DNA from: a virus
Strand: one strand, 5' to 3'
IMG/VR virus record: IMGVR_UViG_3300042545_000094
Location: 1-60,104 of that record
DNA length: 60,104 nt
The translations under genes were made by a program, and so were the position numbers. How positions within the stretch are numbered: the stretch's first letter is position 1; each line of letters starts with the position of its first letter. Below are positions 8,462 through 15,583 of the stretch, piece by piece. Under the pieces are notes generated by a model that saw only the letters and a program-made list of their open reading frames with translations, did no database searches and had not been told where the DNA came from.

Positions 8462-9370
8462 ATGGCTATTTCTCGCGCCCAGCTCTTAAAAGAGCTTTTA
8501 CCTGGTCTTAACGCTTTGTTTGGTTTGGAATATGCCAAATACGGTGAAGAGCATAAAGAAATCTTCGAAACAGAAACTTCAGAGCGTTCTTTCGAAGAAG
8601 AAACTAAGTTGTCTGGCTTTACAGCTGCCCCAGTTAAAAACGAAGGTGCTGCAATTGCTTATGACAATGGTCAAGAAGCTTGGACAGCTCGCTACAACCA
8701 TGAGACTATCGCTCAAGGTTTCAGCTTGACTGAAGAAGCTATCGAAGACAACTTGTACGACAGCCTATCTGGCCGTTATACAAAGGCTCTAGCACGTTCT
8801 ATGGCTTACACTAAGCAAGTTAAAGCTGCAAACATTCTTAACAACGGTTTCACTGCTGGTTACACTGGTGGTGACGGTAAGACATTGTTCGCAGCTGACC
8901 ACCCACTAGTTTCTGGTGGTGTGAACAGCAACCGTCCTTCAACTAACGCAGACTTGAACGAAACATCATTGGAAAATGCTGTTATTCAAATCGCTGCTTG
9001 GACTGATGAACGTGGTTTGTTGATTGCTGCTAAGCCAGTGAAATTGGTTGTTCCCCCTGCATTGATGTTCGTTGCAACTCGTTTGCTCGAAACAGAATTG
9101 CGTGTTGGTACTGCTGATAACGACATCAACGCGATTAAGAACAACGGTTCTATCCCAGGCGGATACACAGTAAACCACTACTTGACCGATTCAAACGGTT
9201 GGTATTTGACTACTGATGTACCTAACGGTTTGAAGCACTTTGTTCGTACTCCGTTGCAAAACTCTATGGACGGCGACTTCGATACTGGTAACGTACGTTA
9301 CAAGGCTCGTGAGCGTTATTCATTCGGTTGGTCAGACCCATTGGGTATGTTCGGTTCACCAGGAGCTTAA
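8462..9370 (+). CDS. Major capsid protein (Mu gpT-like)
   Basis: 302 residues with the sequence pattern of the Mu gpT-type HK97-fold major head protein: the N-terminal arm (RAQLLKELLPGLNALFGLEY), the segment ETETSERSFEEETKLSGF, GFSLTEEAIEDNLYDSLSGRY (about 85-110) and a central FAADHPL. It is followed at once by a strong terminator, as expected for the most expressed gene. No cleaved delta-domain protease gene is visible nearby. Confidence 0.9.
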   Translation: MAISRAQLLKELLPGLNALFGLEYAKYGEEHKEIFETETSERSFEEETKLSGFTAAPVKNEGAAIAYDNGQEAWTARYNHETIAQGFSLTEEAIEDNLYDSLSGRYTKALARSMAYTKQVKAANILNNGFTAGYTGGDGKTLFAADHPLVSGGVNSNRPSTNADLNETSLENAVIQIAAWTDERGLLIAAKPVKLVVPPALMFVATRLLETELRVGTADNDINAIKNNGSIPGGYTVNHYLTDSNGWYLTTDVPNGLKHFVRTPLQNSMDGDFDTGNVRYKARERYSFGWSDPLGMFGSPGA

Positions 9371-9383
9371 TCTTGGTAAAAAA

Positions 9384-9406
9384 GGGGAGCTTCGGCTCCC
9401 TTTTTT
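9384..9406 (+). terminator. Rho-independent terminator after capsid gene
   Basis: GGGAGC-TTCG-GCTCCC stem with a stable UUCG tetraloop, extended by an A6/T6 pairing, begins 14 bases past the capsid stop. It is the clearest terminator of the window and cuts the late arm into two transcription units. Confidence 0.95.
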
Positions 9407-9419
9407 GTTTATAAAACAG

Positions 9420-9447
9420 TTGCACAAACACAAAAATAGAGTAATAT
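9420..9447 (+). promoter_or_regulatory. Sigma70-like promoter, late unit 2
   Basis: TTGCAC (9420-9425) and TAATAT (9442-9447) are 16 bases apart, just downstream of the capsid terminator. It would restart transcription for genes from 9539 onward, with a leader of about 85 bases. Confidence 0.6.
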
Positions 9448-9455
9448 TATCTAAA

Positions 9456-9510
9456 CCGGGAATTACCGGCTTATTAGACTGCCCCGGCAGACGATATACC
9501 GACTAATAGG
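9456..9510 (+). ncRNA. Structured 5' leader candidate
   Basis: Between promoter and start codon at 9539 the RNA can form a CCGG/CCGG hairpin (9456-9469), then an outer TATTAG/CTAATA stem (9472-9477 with 9503-9508) enclosing a CTGC/GCAG hairpin (9479-9490). The stems and the C/G-rich content stand out from the AT-rich flanks. No known riboswitch or ribozyme family is recognised. Confidence 0.45.
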
Positions 9511-9538
9511 CTTATCTTGTATATAAGGACAATTGATT

Positions 9539-9754
9539 ATGTCACGTACTACTTTCTCAGGCCCAGTTGCTTCAACTAACGGCTTTATCGCTCCAACTTA
9601 CACAGTAACTACAGCTAACGCTATTGCCGCCGCTGATAAAACTATCGGTCAAGTTATTTACGTTTCTAACGGTTTAGCGGGTGCTCCTACTTTGGCCGTT
9701 TGGGATGGTACAAACTGGATTTCTGCCGCTGGTACAGCTATTGCCGCTGCTTAA
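9539..9754 (+). CDS. Small virion-type protein
   Basis: 71 residues, Ala/Thr/Ser-rich, ending AGTAIAAA. The ATG at 9539 follows AAGGA at 9525-9529. The TTG at 9533 would be too close to that site. The segment about 35-62 (DKTIGQVIYVSNGLAGAPTL followed by AVWDGTNW) resembles the short repeats of phage fibre or capsid-decoration proteins. Exact role unknown. Confidence 0.75.
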   Translation: MSRTTFSGPVASTNGFIAPTYTVTTANAIAAADKTIGQVIYVSNGLAGAPTLAVWDGTNWISAAGTAIAAA

Positions 9755-9767
9755 TTAGGAGCCCACT

Positions 9768-10046
9768 ATGGGAATGCAAACCGATGTAATGGCTAAAAGC
9801 CTAGCCGCGTCAGGTAGCGTTATTGGCAACAGAGTCCGTGTCCGTGGAATGGTAATCGTTCCTGGCACGGGTGCTGGTAGTGTGGTTCTAAAAGATGGTG
9901 GCGCTTCAGGCACTGCTATCATGACAATCCCTACAATTGCCAACGGCGAGCCGTTTAACGTGGTTATACCTGCTGAAGGCGTTTTGTTTGAAACCGATGT
10001 CTATGCAACATTGACAGACGCTGGTGTGACGGTGTTTTATGCCTAA
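9768..10046 (+). CDS. Small beta-rich virion-type protein
   Basis: 92 residues after an AGGAG site, overlapping the next gene by 8 bases. Its alternating hydrophobic and small residues (NRVRVRGMVIVPG, GSVVLKDGG, PFNVVIPAEGVLF) predict a small beta-barrel. It could be a head decoration or tail-attachment protein. No family recognised. Confidence 0.75.
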   Translation: MGMQTDVMAKSLAASGSVIGNRVRVRGMVIVPGTGAGSVVLKDGGASGTAIMTIPTIANGEPFNVVIPAEGVLFETDVYATLTDAGVTVFYA

Positions 10047-10296
10047 GAAGAAAGGTGTATCTCTAGCGGTAGGTCGTGGTGAAAAGTTACCAGTATCGAA
10101 AGGTGCTGGCTTAACTGCCAAAGGCCGAGCCAAATATAACCGTGAGACAGGCTCTAATCTAAAGGCTCCACAGCCTGAAGGTGGTGCACGTAAGAAGTCA
10201 TTCTGCGCACGTATGAGCGGTATGCCAGGTCCTATGAAAGATGAAAAAGGTCGTCCAACGAGAAAGGCAGCGTCTCTGAAACGCTGGAAATGCTAA
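10039..10296 (+). CDS. Basic Cys-containing protein, DUF6321-like
   Basis: 85 residues, strongly basic, with the pattern KGAGLTAKGRAKYNRETGSNL and KKSFCARMSGMPGPMKDEKG, ending SLKRWKC. I recall this pattern from short phage proteins classed as DUF6321, which I could not verify. The function of that family is unknown. It may bind nucleic acid and be packaged in the virion. It overlaps the gene before and abuts the one after. Confidence 0.8.
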   Translation: MPKKKGVSLAVGRGEKLPVSKGAGLTAKGRAKYNRETGSNLKAPQPEGGARKKSFCARMSGMPGPMKDEKGRPTRKAASLKRWKC

Positions 10297-10533
10297 ATGA
10301 GCGATTTGATGGAACAAGCTAGAGAACTCGCTACACACGCGTCTGAGATTCGTCATTTACAAAGTGACATGGATAAGATGGTTGAAGATATGGAAGAAAT
10401 TAAAAAGGCCATTATTGAAATCAACAAGACTCTTTCCGAAGCTAAAGGTGGATGGAAGATGCTGTTGGCCGTTGGTGGCGCAGCTGGTGTAGTAGGTAGT
10501 GGCATTACTTGGCTAGTTAGCCACTGGAAATAA
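10297..10533 (+). CDS. XhlA-like small membrane protein
   Basis: 78 residues. An N-terminal coiled coil (about 10-48, HLQSDMDKMVEDMEEIKKAI) is followed by one membrane segment (about 54-75, MLLAVGGAAGVVGSGITWLV). This is the layout of XhlA-type holin accessory proteins. It is far from the lysis genes at 22.3-23.8 kb, so a structural or injection role is also possible. Confidence 0.65.
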   Translation: MSDLMEQARELATHASEIRHLQSDMDKMVEDMEEIKKAIIEINKTLSEAKGGWKMLLAVGGAAGVVGSGITWLVSHWK

Positions 10534-10534
10534 C

Positions 10535-10867
10535 ATGCCAAGTGTATCAAAGAAGCAGCATAACCTGATGAGCGCGGCAGCTCATAATCCTGCGTTTGCT
10601 AAAAAGGTTGGCGTGCCTGTTAAGGTAGCCAAAGAATTTAACCAAGCCGATAAAGGCAAAAAATTTAAAGAAGGTGGTCCTATGAAACATTCAGATATGG
10701 CACAAGACAAACCAATGATGAAAAAAGTAGCAGCTGAGGCTGTGAAAGGTCATGAAAAGAAGATGCACAAGATGGCTAAAGGCGGTGTAACTCGTGCTGA
10801 TGGCTGTGCTACTAAAGGCCATACAAAGGGCAAAATGATTGCCATGCGTAAAGGCGGGGCTTGCTAA
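10535..10867 (+). CDS. Basic Gly/Lys-rich protein with RADGCA tail
   Basis: 110 residues, about a quarter lysine. N-terminal KKQHNLMSAAAHNPAFAKKVGV looks folded. The C-terminus carries TRADGCATKGHTKGKM, a motif repeated in the next gene. Such Lys/Gly/His-rich proteins could condense DNA or coat the inner capsid. The real role is unknown. Confidence 0.75.
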   Translation: MPSVSKKQHNLMSAAAHNPAFAKKVGVPVKVAKEFNQADKGKKFKEGGPMKHSDMAQDKPMMKKVAAEAVKGHEKKMHKMAKGGVTRADGCATKGHTKGKMIAMRKGGAC

Positions 10868-11100
10868 TGAAAGCCCTAAAAGACTTAAGCGACAAAGCTA
10901 GCGATTATCTAGACAAAAAAGGTCTAGCAAATCCTGCCGAGGTTGTTAATGAAACTTTTGGTGGCGAGACTCGTGAAGAGTCTAAAAAACGTCGTGAAGC
11001 TCCTAAAGAATCTAAAGCAGAACCAAAGAAAATGCGTGCTGGTGGTACAGCTTCTAGCCGCGCTGATGGCTGCGCTATTCGTGGGAAAACGAGGGCTTAA
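10867..11100 (+). CDS. Small basic protein ending RADGCAIRGKTRA
   Basis: 77 residues. The ATG at 10867 overlaps the previous stop (TAATG). The N-terminus is helical and amphipathic, the middle highly charged, and the end (SSRADGCAIRGKTRA) matches the tail of the preceding protein. It may be a partial duplication that keeps only the C-terminal motif. Confidence 0.75.
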   Translation: MKALKDLSDKASDYLDKKGLANPAEVVNETFGGETREESKKRREAPKESKAEPKKMRAGGTASSRADGCAIRGKTRA

Positions 11101-11102
11101 AT

Positions 11103-11357
11103 ATGAGACCAAGTCGTGGGATGGGGGCGATAGCCCCTTCTAAGATGCCTGGCAAAAAGATTATCCATCGTAAGGACAATCCAAATGACGTCGAAATGTA
11201 TGCTGCTGGTGGCAAAATTGGGCTCTACGACAATATCCACGCAAAACGAAAGCGTATCGCAGAAGGTTCTGGTGAGCGGATGCGAAGCAAAGGTGCTAAA
11301 GGTGCCCCTACTGCTGAGGCTTTCAAGCAATCAGCTAAAACAGCAAGGAAAAAATAA
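11103..11357 (+). CDS. Small basic conserved-type phage protein
   Basis: 84 residues: MRPSRGMGAIAPSKMPGKK, then a KGG-like segment and a C-terminal DNIHAKRKRIAEGSGERM followed by GAKGAPTAEAFKQSAKTA. I recognise this pattern from marine and freshwater phages but not its function. The last codon overlaps the next start. It is very basic, so DNA or RNA binding is plausible. Confidence 0.8.
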   Translation: MRPSRGMGAIAPSKMPGKKIIHRKDNPNDVEMYAAGGKIGLYDNIHAKRKRIAEGSGERMRSKGAKGAPTAEAFKQSAKTARKK

Positions 11358-12289
11358 TGTCGACTAGTGGCTCTACCGCGTTTAACTTAGAGTTTCGTGA
11401 CATAGCCGAAGAGGCTTATGAGCGTTGCGGGATAGAGATTCGTTCAGGTTACGACCTAAGAACGGCGCGCCGTTCTATGAACTTGCTTTTAATCGAGTGG
11501 GCAAATCGTGGTGTCAACTTGTGGACTGTTGAACAAGGCCAAATCCCTATGGTTACTGGCCAGGGTTTGTACCCTCTTCCAGTTGATACAGTTGACTTGA
11601 TGGATATGGTTATCCGTCAAAACAACGCCAATACAAGCAATCAGATTGACATTAATATCAGTCGTATTGCTGAACCAACATATATGTCGATTCCTAATAA
11701 ATTGACTACAGGACGCCCTATTCAGGTGTATGTGAACCGTCAGTCTGGGATGGACAATGCTACATCTATTACTCTTAGCGGCAATATTACTGCTACCGAT
11801 ACTTCTATCGCTCTTAGCTCTACTACAGGTCTAGCCACTACAGGATTTATTAAGATTGATTCTGAAACTATTGGCTACTCTAATATTGTTGGTAATACTT
11901 TAACTAACTGCTATCGTGGGCAGAATGGCACTACAGCTGTATTACATTTAAGCGGTGCCGCAATTATTAAACAAAACCTCCCATGTATTAACGTATGGCC
12001 TACTCCTAACCCTCCTGGCGACCAGTACTTGTTTGTGTATTACAGACTACGCCGCATGCAGGACGCTGGTGAAGGCGGTGCATATGAGCAGGATATTCCG
12101 TTCCGTTTGATTCCTTGCACAGTTGCGGGGTTGGCGTATTACCTTTCTATGAAGAAGCCTGAAGTGACTCCTGACCGTATTGCTATGTTAAAAGCTGATT
12201 ATGAGCAGCAATGGGACTTGGCGTCTTCTGAAGACCGAGATAAAGCTCCAATACGTTTTGTACCTAGAAACATGTTCTATTACAGATAA
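11357..12289 (+). CDS. Putative head-tail connector / tail accessory protein
   Basis: 310 residues. The N-terminus (FRDIAEEAYERCGIEIRSGY, then ARRSMNLLLIEWANRGVNLW) is a helical pattern seen in phage connector and tail-tube-A-like proteins. The C-terminal part (LFVYYRLRRMQDAG...FRLIPCTVAGLAYYLSMK) continues that fold. A beta-rich segment at about 130-200 (TSIALSSTTGL, GYSNIVGNTLTNCYRGQNG) looks like an inserted Ig-like or hub domain. It lies upstream of the SU10-type adaptor gene. Confidence 0.7.
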   Translation: MSTSGSTAFNLEFRDIAEEAYERCGIEIRSGYDLRTARRSMNLLLIEWANRGVNLWTVEQGQIPMVTGQGLYPLPVDTVDLMDMVIRQNNANTSNQIDINISRIAEPTYMSIPNKLTTGRPIQVYVNRQSGMDNATSITLSGNITATDTSIALSSTTGLATTGFIKIDSETIGYSNIVGNTLTNCYRGQNGTTAVLHLSGAAIIKQNLPCINVWPTPNPPGDQYLFVYYRLRRMQDAGEGGAYEQDIPFRLIPCTVAGLAYYLSMKKPEVTPDRIAMLKADYEQQWDLASSEDRDKAPIRFVPRNMFYYR

Positions 12290-12711
12290 TGCCTAATCAA
12301 TTTGCGTCCGGTAAGTATGCAATTGCTCAATGCGACCGGTGTGATGGTCGATACAAGCTAAAAGAGTTGCGTACACAAACAGTAAAGACCAAACCTTTTA
12401 AAATTAAGGTTTGTAAGACTTGCTGGGACCCTGACCATCCACAGTTGCAGTTAGGTATGTATCCAGTAAATGACCCACAGGCAGTGCGTGAACCACGCCC
12501 TGATTTAAGTTATTTGCAATCTGGTACAACTGGATTGCAAGAATTACTAACGGATAGTACTAGCCAGTTGGGTATTGGCTATCCTAGTGATGGTAGCAGA
12601 CAAATTCAGTGGGGTTGGGCGCCTGTAGGTATGGGCAACGATGGTGGTTTAACACCAAATAACTTGGTTGCCAACGGAAATGTTGGTATAGTCACAGTAA
12701 CAACTAATTAG
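12289..12711 (+). CDS. Zinc-binding virion-region protein
   Basis: 140 residues with an N-terminal zinc ribbon: C15-x2-C18 and C42-x2-C45, followed by D-P-D-H. After that the chain is poor in charges and Gly/Asn-rich, ending in a beta-like tail. The combination of zinc knuckle and structural-type tail, between two connector genes, suggests a minor virion protein. Overlaps the previous stop (TAATG). Confidence 0.75.
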   Translation: MPNQFASGKYAIAQCDRCDGRYKLKELRTQTVKTKPFKIKVCKTCWDPDHPQLQLGMYPVNDPQAVREPRPDLSYLQSGTTGLQELLTDSTSQLGIGYPSDGSRQIQWGWAPVGMGNDGGLTPNNLVANGNVGIVTVTTN

Positions 12712-12719
12712 GAGTAATC

Positions 12720-12914
12720 ATGGGTTATAAATCAGGTGCAGATGGCATTACTAAACAAGGCAAAACTAAGGGTAAAAACCTTGGTAATTCAGGTCCATCA
12801 GTAGGTATTGAAAATGGCCCAAAGAGCACAGGCTCTAAAGGTGGCAAGACCAATACTGATATGAAAAAAATGGGTCGCGGTCTTGCAAAGATTGCTGCTC
12901 AAAAGAAAGGCTAA
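12720..12914 (+). CDS. Small basic Gly/Lys-rich protein
   Basis: 64 residues, extremely rich in Lys and Gly, with ADGITKQGKTKGKNLG near the N-terminus, a relative of the RADGCA motif in the genes at 10535 and 10867. Good AGGAG site. Probably a virion-associated nucleic acid binding peptide (inference). Confidence 0.7.
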   Translation: MGYKSGADGITKQGKTKGKNLGNSGPSVGIENGPKSTGSKGGKTNTDMKKMGRGLAKIAAQKKG

Positions 12915-12916
12915 TC

Positions 12917-13177
12917 ATGGGATACAGCATGAAAAAAGGCGGGAAAGAAGTAGGCCCAGCGTCTGTTTATGCCGAGCCACATACTATGGATGGTAAAAAG
13001 ATGAAAAACGCTAAAGATGCGGTGACTAAGCCTGGCAACGGCGTAGACAAGTTTAATATGTCTGTTGGTGGGATTAGCAAAGGTAACTATGAAGTTATCA
13101 ACAAAAACGGCGAAATGAAGATTCGTGGTACTGGTGCAGCTACTAAAGGCACTAAAGCTAGAGGCCCGATGGCGTAA
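12917..13177 (+). CDS. Small basic protein, Lys/Gly-rich
   Basis: 86 residues, 2 bases after the previous stop. Mostly Lys, Gly, Asn and Ala, with a possible beta hairpin (KGNYEVINKNGEMKIRG). No family recognised. It belongs by composition to the same group as the four other small basic proteins between 10 and 13 kb. Confidence 0.7.
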   Translation: MGYSMKKGGKEVGPASVYAEPHTMDGKKMKNAKDAVTKPGNGVDKFNMSVGGISKGNYEVINKNGEMKIRGTGAATKGTKARGPMA

Positions 13178-13178
13178 T

Positions 13179-13691
13179 ATGCCGTATAAAGACCCTAAAG
13201 ACCCTCGTAAAATTGCGTACAACAAAGCATGGTACAAAGCCAATGCGGAAAAAATACGCGCTTACGGAGAGGTCTATCGGGCGGCTAACAAAGAAAAGTT
13301 ATTAGAAAAGCGTAAACGCCAATATGCCGAGAGTAAAGAAATTGAAAACATTCGAGGTAGAGAATGGCATGCTGCTAACAAAGATAGTGTAGCAGTTAGA
13401 AAAAGAACGTATAGAGCGAATAACAAAGCAATTATTAATGCTAACGCGGCTAAAAGACGCGCAGCACAGCAAACACCTAGTTGGTTATCTAAGTTTGATA
13501 AGCTAAAAATACGATGTGTTTACTCTGTTGCAACCATGCTTACACGGGAAAATAACGAACCTTGGCATGTAGACCATATCGTTCCATTACAAGGTAAATT
13601 AGTGTGTGGACTCCATACCCCAAATAACCTACAATTTATTAAAGCTGAACACAATTTAGCAAAAAGCAATACATACGAGGGTAAACCCTAA
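13179..13691 (+). CDS. HNH homing endonuclease
   Basis: 170 residues from the ATG at 13179. A frame from 13125 reads back into the previous gene. The N-terminal half is basic and helical with repeated K-A/N-N-K units (likely DNA contact). The C-terminal HNH motif is complete: H130-V-D132-H133, N150, H158. Such free-standing nucleases insert between structural genes and spread by cutting relatives. It overlaps the next gene by 1 base and is not expected to serve the virion. Confidence 0.85.
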   Translation: MPYKDPKDPRKIAYNKAWYKANAEKIRAYGEVYRAANKEKLLEKRKRQYAESKEIENIRGREWHAANKDSVAVRKRTYRANNKAIINANAAKRRAAQQTPSWLSKFDKLKIRCVYSVATMLTRENNEPWHVDHIVPLQGKLVCGLHTPNNLQFIKAEHNLAKSNTYEGKP

Positions 13692-14380
13692 TGAATTACG
13701 CAACTCTGTTTGAAACGATAAAAGGCTACACGGAAAACGACTTTCCAAATCAACAGTGGACTGACACCACTGGTAATAGCACAGTTACGCTCACTCAAAA
13801 AGAGCAAATTGACACTTTTATTCGCCAGGCAGAACAGCGTATTTATAATTCTGTACAACTACCCGTAGCACGTAAAAACGTTACAGGTTTATTAACTACA
13901 GGTAATAAATACTTAAATGTACCGACGGATTGGCTGTCTACATTTTCTTTAGCCGTAATCCATCCTGTTACACAAGCCCAAACGTATCTTTTAAACAAAG
14001 ACGTTGAATATATACGTGAGTGCTACCCACCCCCAGATACCCCTGGTACCCCACAGTACTACGCTATTTTTGACAATACGACGTTTATTCTAGGTCCAAC
14101 ACCTGACGCAGGCTACAACATGGAGTTGCATTATTACGGCTACCCAACTTCTATTGTCGATGCTGTAGGTGGCACTACTTGGCTAGGTAATAACTTTGAC
14201 TCTGTTTTACTTTACGGTTCCCTCTTGGAAGCATATACTTTCATGAAAGGCGAAGCTGATGTAATTCAAAATTATCTAGGTCGATATAACGAAGCTCTGA
14301 TGCAACTGAAACAGTTGGGTGAAGGTAAAGACCGTCAAGATACTTATAGAACTATGCAAGCAAGGGTGCCAGTACAATGA
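13691..14380 (+). CDS. SU10-type head-to-tail adaptor
   Basis: 229 residues. The start (LFETIKGYTENDFPNQQW, then EQIDTFIRQAEQRIYNSVQL) and the end (LLYGSLLEAYTFMKGEADVI, YLGRYNEALMQLKQ) match the adaptor family seen in phage SU10-like podoviruses. Its ring sits under the portal and joins it to the nozzle. The 4-base overlap with the next gene suggests coupling. Confidence 0.85.
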   Translation: MNYATLFETIKGYTENDFPNQQWTDTTGNSTVTLTQKEQIDTFIRQAEQRIYNSVQLPVARKNVTGLLTTGNKYLNVPTDWLSTFSLAVIHPVTQAQTYLLNKDVEYIRECYPPPDTPGTPQYYAIFDNTTFILGPTPDAGYNMELHYYGYPTSIVDAVGGTTWLGNNFDSVLLYGSLLEAYTFMKGEADVIQNYLGRYNEALMQLKQLGEGKDRQDTYRTMQARVPVQ

Positions 14381-14667
14381 ACTTCGACTCAGTAGATGGA
14401 TTTCTAGGTGGCAATGTTTTAGTTCAGTCAACGTCTGGACGTGGGTTTACACCTGAAGAATTGGCTGAAATGGCGCTAGATAAGATTGTTTATGTGGGTT
14501 CTAAATCTCACCCAGTAATTCGTGAGCAGGCGGAAGCCTTCAAAAACAATCTTAGAGTTGTACTACTGCAGTATTTGAAACAAGCGGTGCACTCAGACCG
14601 CACGACCATTGCTAATCGTTTGAGAGAAGCTGGTCATCCTGAGTTAACTATTTTATTAAAAGATTAA
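14377..14667 (+). CDS. Small conserved-type protein after adaptor
   Basis: 96 residues, helical from about 28: FTPEELAEMALDKIVYVG, then HPVIREQAEAFKNNLRVVLLQYLKQAV. I recognise this as a small protein often found next to adaptor genes in podoviruses, function unknown. It overlaps both neighbours (ATGA before, 1 base after). Confidence 0.75.
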   Translation: MNFDSVDGFLGGNVLVQSTSGRGFTPEELAEMALDKIVYVGSKSHPVIREQAEAFKNNLRVVLLQYLKQAVHSDRTTIANRLREAGHPELTILLKD

Positions 14668-15092
14668 TGGAAACAAGGACGTGTAACGTCTGCAAAGAAG
14701 TTAAAGAAGCTGGGTTTTTTACCCGTAGAAAGACGCATCGCCCTGGAAAATTAGTATCTGTGTGCACACCTTGTAAAGTTAATTACAACAAAGCACGTAG
14801 AGAGCATAACCCAGAGCAAGTAGCTGAAATAGAACGGCGTAGTAAGTTTAAAAGACAATATGGTATTTCGCTTGAACAATATGGTGAAATGCTAGAAAAT
14901 CAAGGCGGCGGATGTGCTATATGTGGTACAACTAAGCCTAGTGAAAGAACTAAGTACTTTGCAGTAGACCACTGCCATAGTACGAGTAAAGTAAGAGGCC
15001 TTTTATGTTCCAAATGCAATCGAGGTCTTGGTTTATTTAACGACACGCCAGAGCGATTAAAAGCCGCGGCTAAATATTTAATAGGAGGCTAA
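14667..15092 (+). CDS. Endonuclease VII-family HNH protein
   Basis: 141 residues. An N-terminal zinc pair (C6-x2-C9, C33-x2-C36) precedes the recombination endonuclease VII core: C83-x2-C86, D101-H102-C-H104, C114-x2-C117 and N125. The family includes T4 gp49, which resolves branched DNA at packaging, but short forms like this are mostly mobile homing enzymes. The location between virion genes favours the latter. Confidence 0.88.
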   Translation: METRTCNVCKEVKEAGFFTRRKTHRPGKLVSVCTPCKVNYNKARREHNPEQVAEIERRSKFKRQYGISLEQYGEMLENQGGGCAICGTTKPSERTKYFAVDHCHSTSKVRGLLCSKCNRGLGLFNDTPERLKAAAKYLIGG

Positions 15093-15093
15093 A

Positions 15094-15570
15094 TTGGCCA
15101 TCACTCAAAGTATGTGCACATCTTTCAAAGCCCAGCTTTTGCTAGGTGCTCACGATTTCCGTCCTTCAGCCCAAGCTGGCGCAGATACATTTAAACTAGC
15201 TTTGTATACATCTTCAGCTTCATTAGATGCTAATACAACTACTTATACAGGTGCAGATGAGGCTACTGGTGTTACAACTGGTGGTTTAGCCCTAACTAAC
15301 ATTGGTGTTGGTGCAACAACTATTAACGCTACTGCTGGTACAGGTTTTACAGACTTTGCGGATTTAACATTCACAAACGTAACTACAACGGCTCGTGGCG
15401 CATTAATTTACAACACAACACCTTCTACTAATGACAATGCTAACGTTGCGCTAACTAATGCAGCTGTTTGTGTATTAGATTTTGGTGGCGACAAGACTTC
15501 AACTGCGGGCGACTTTACTATTATTTTCCCAACATTTGATGCATCAAGCGCGATTATCCGTATTGCTTAA
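15094..15570 (+). CDS. Beta-rich virion protein
   Basis: 158 residues starting with TTG, justified by a perfect AGGAGG 8 bases upstream. Thr, Ala, Asn and Gly make up most of it. No coiled coil or membrane segment. It lies immediately before the fibre genes and is likely a tail-fibre attachment or small structural protein. Confidence 0.75.
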   Translation: MAITQSMCTSFKAQLLLGAHDFRPSAQAGADTFKLALYTSSASLDANTTTYTGADEATGVTTGGLALTNIGVGATTINATAGTGFTDFADLTFTNVTTTARGALIYNTTPSTNDNANVALTNAAVCVLDFGGDKTSTAGDFTIIFPTFDASSAIIRIA

Positions 15571-15583
15571 ATAGAGGCTTAAA

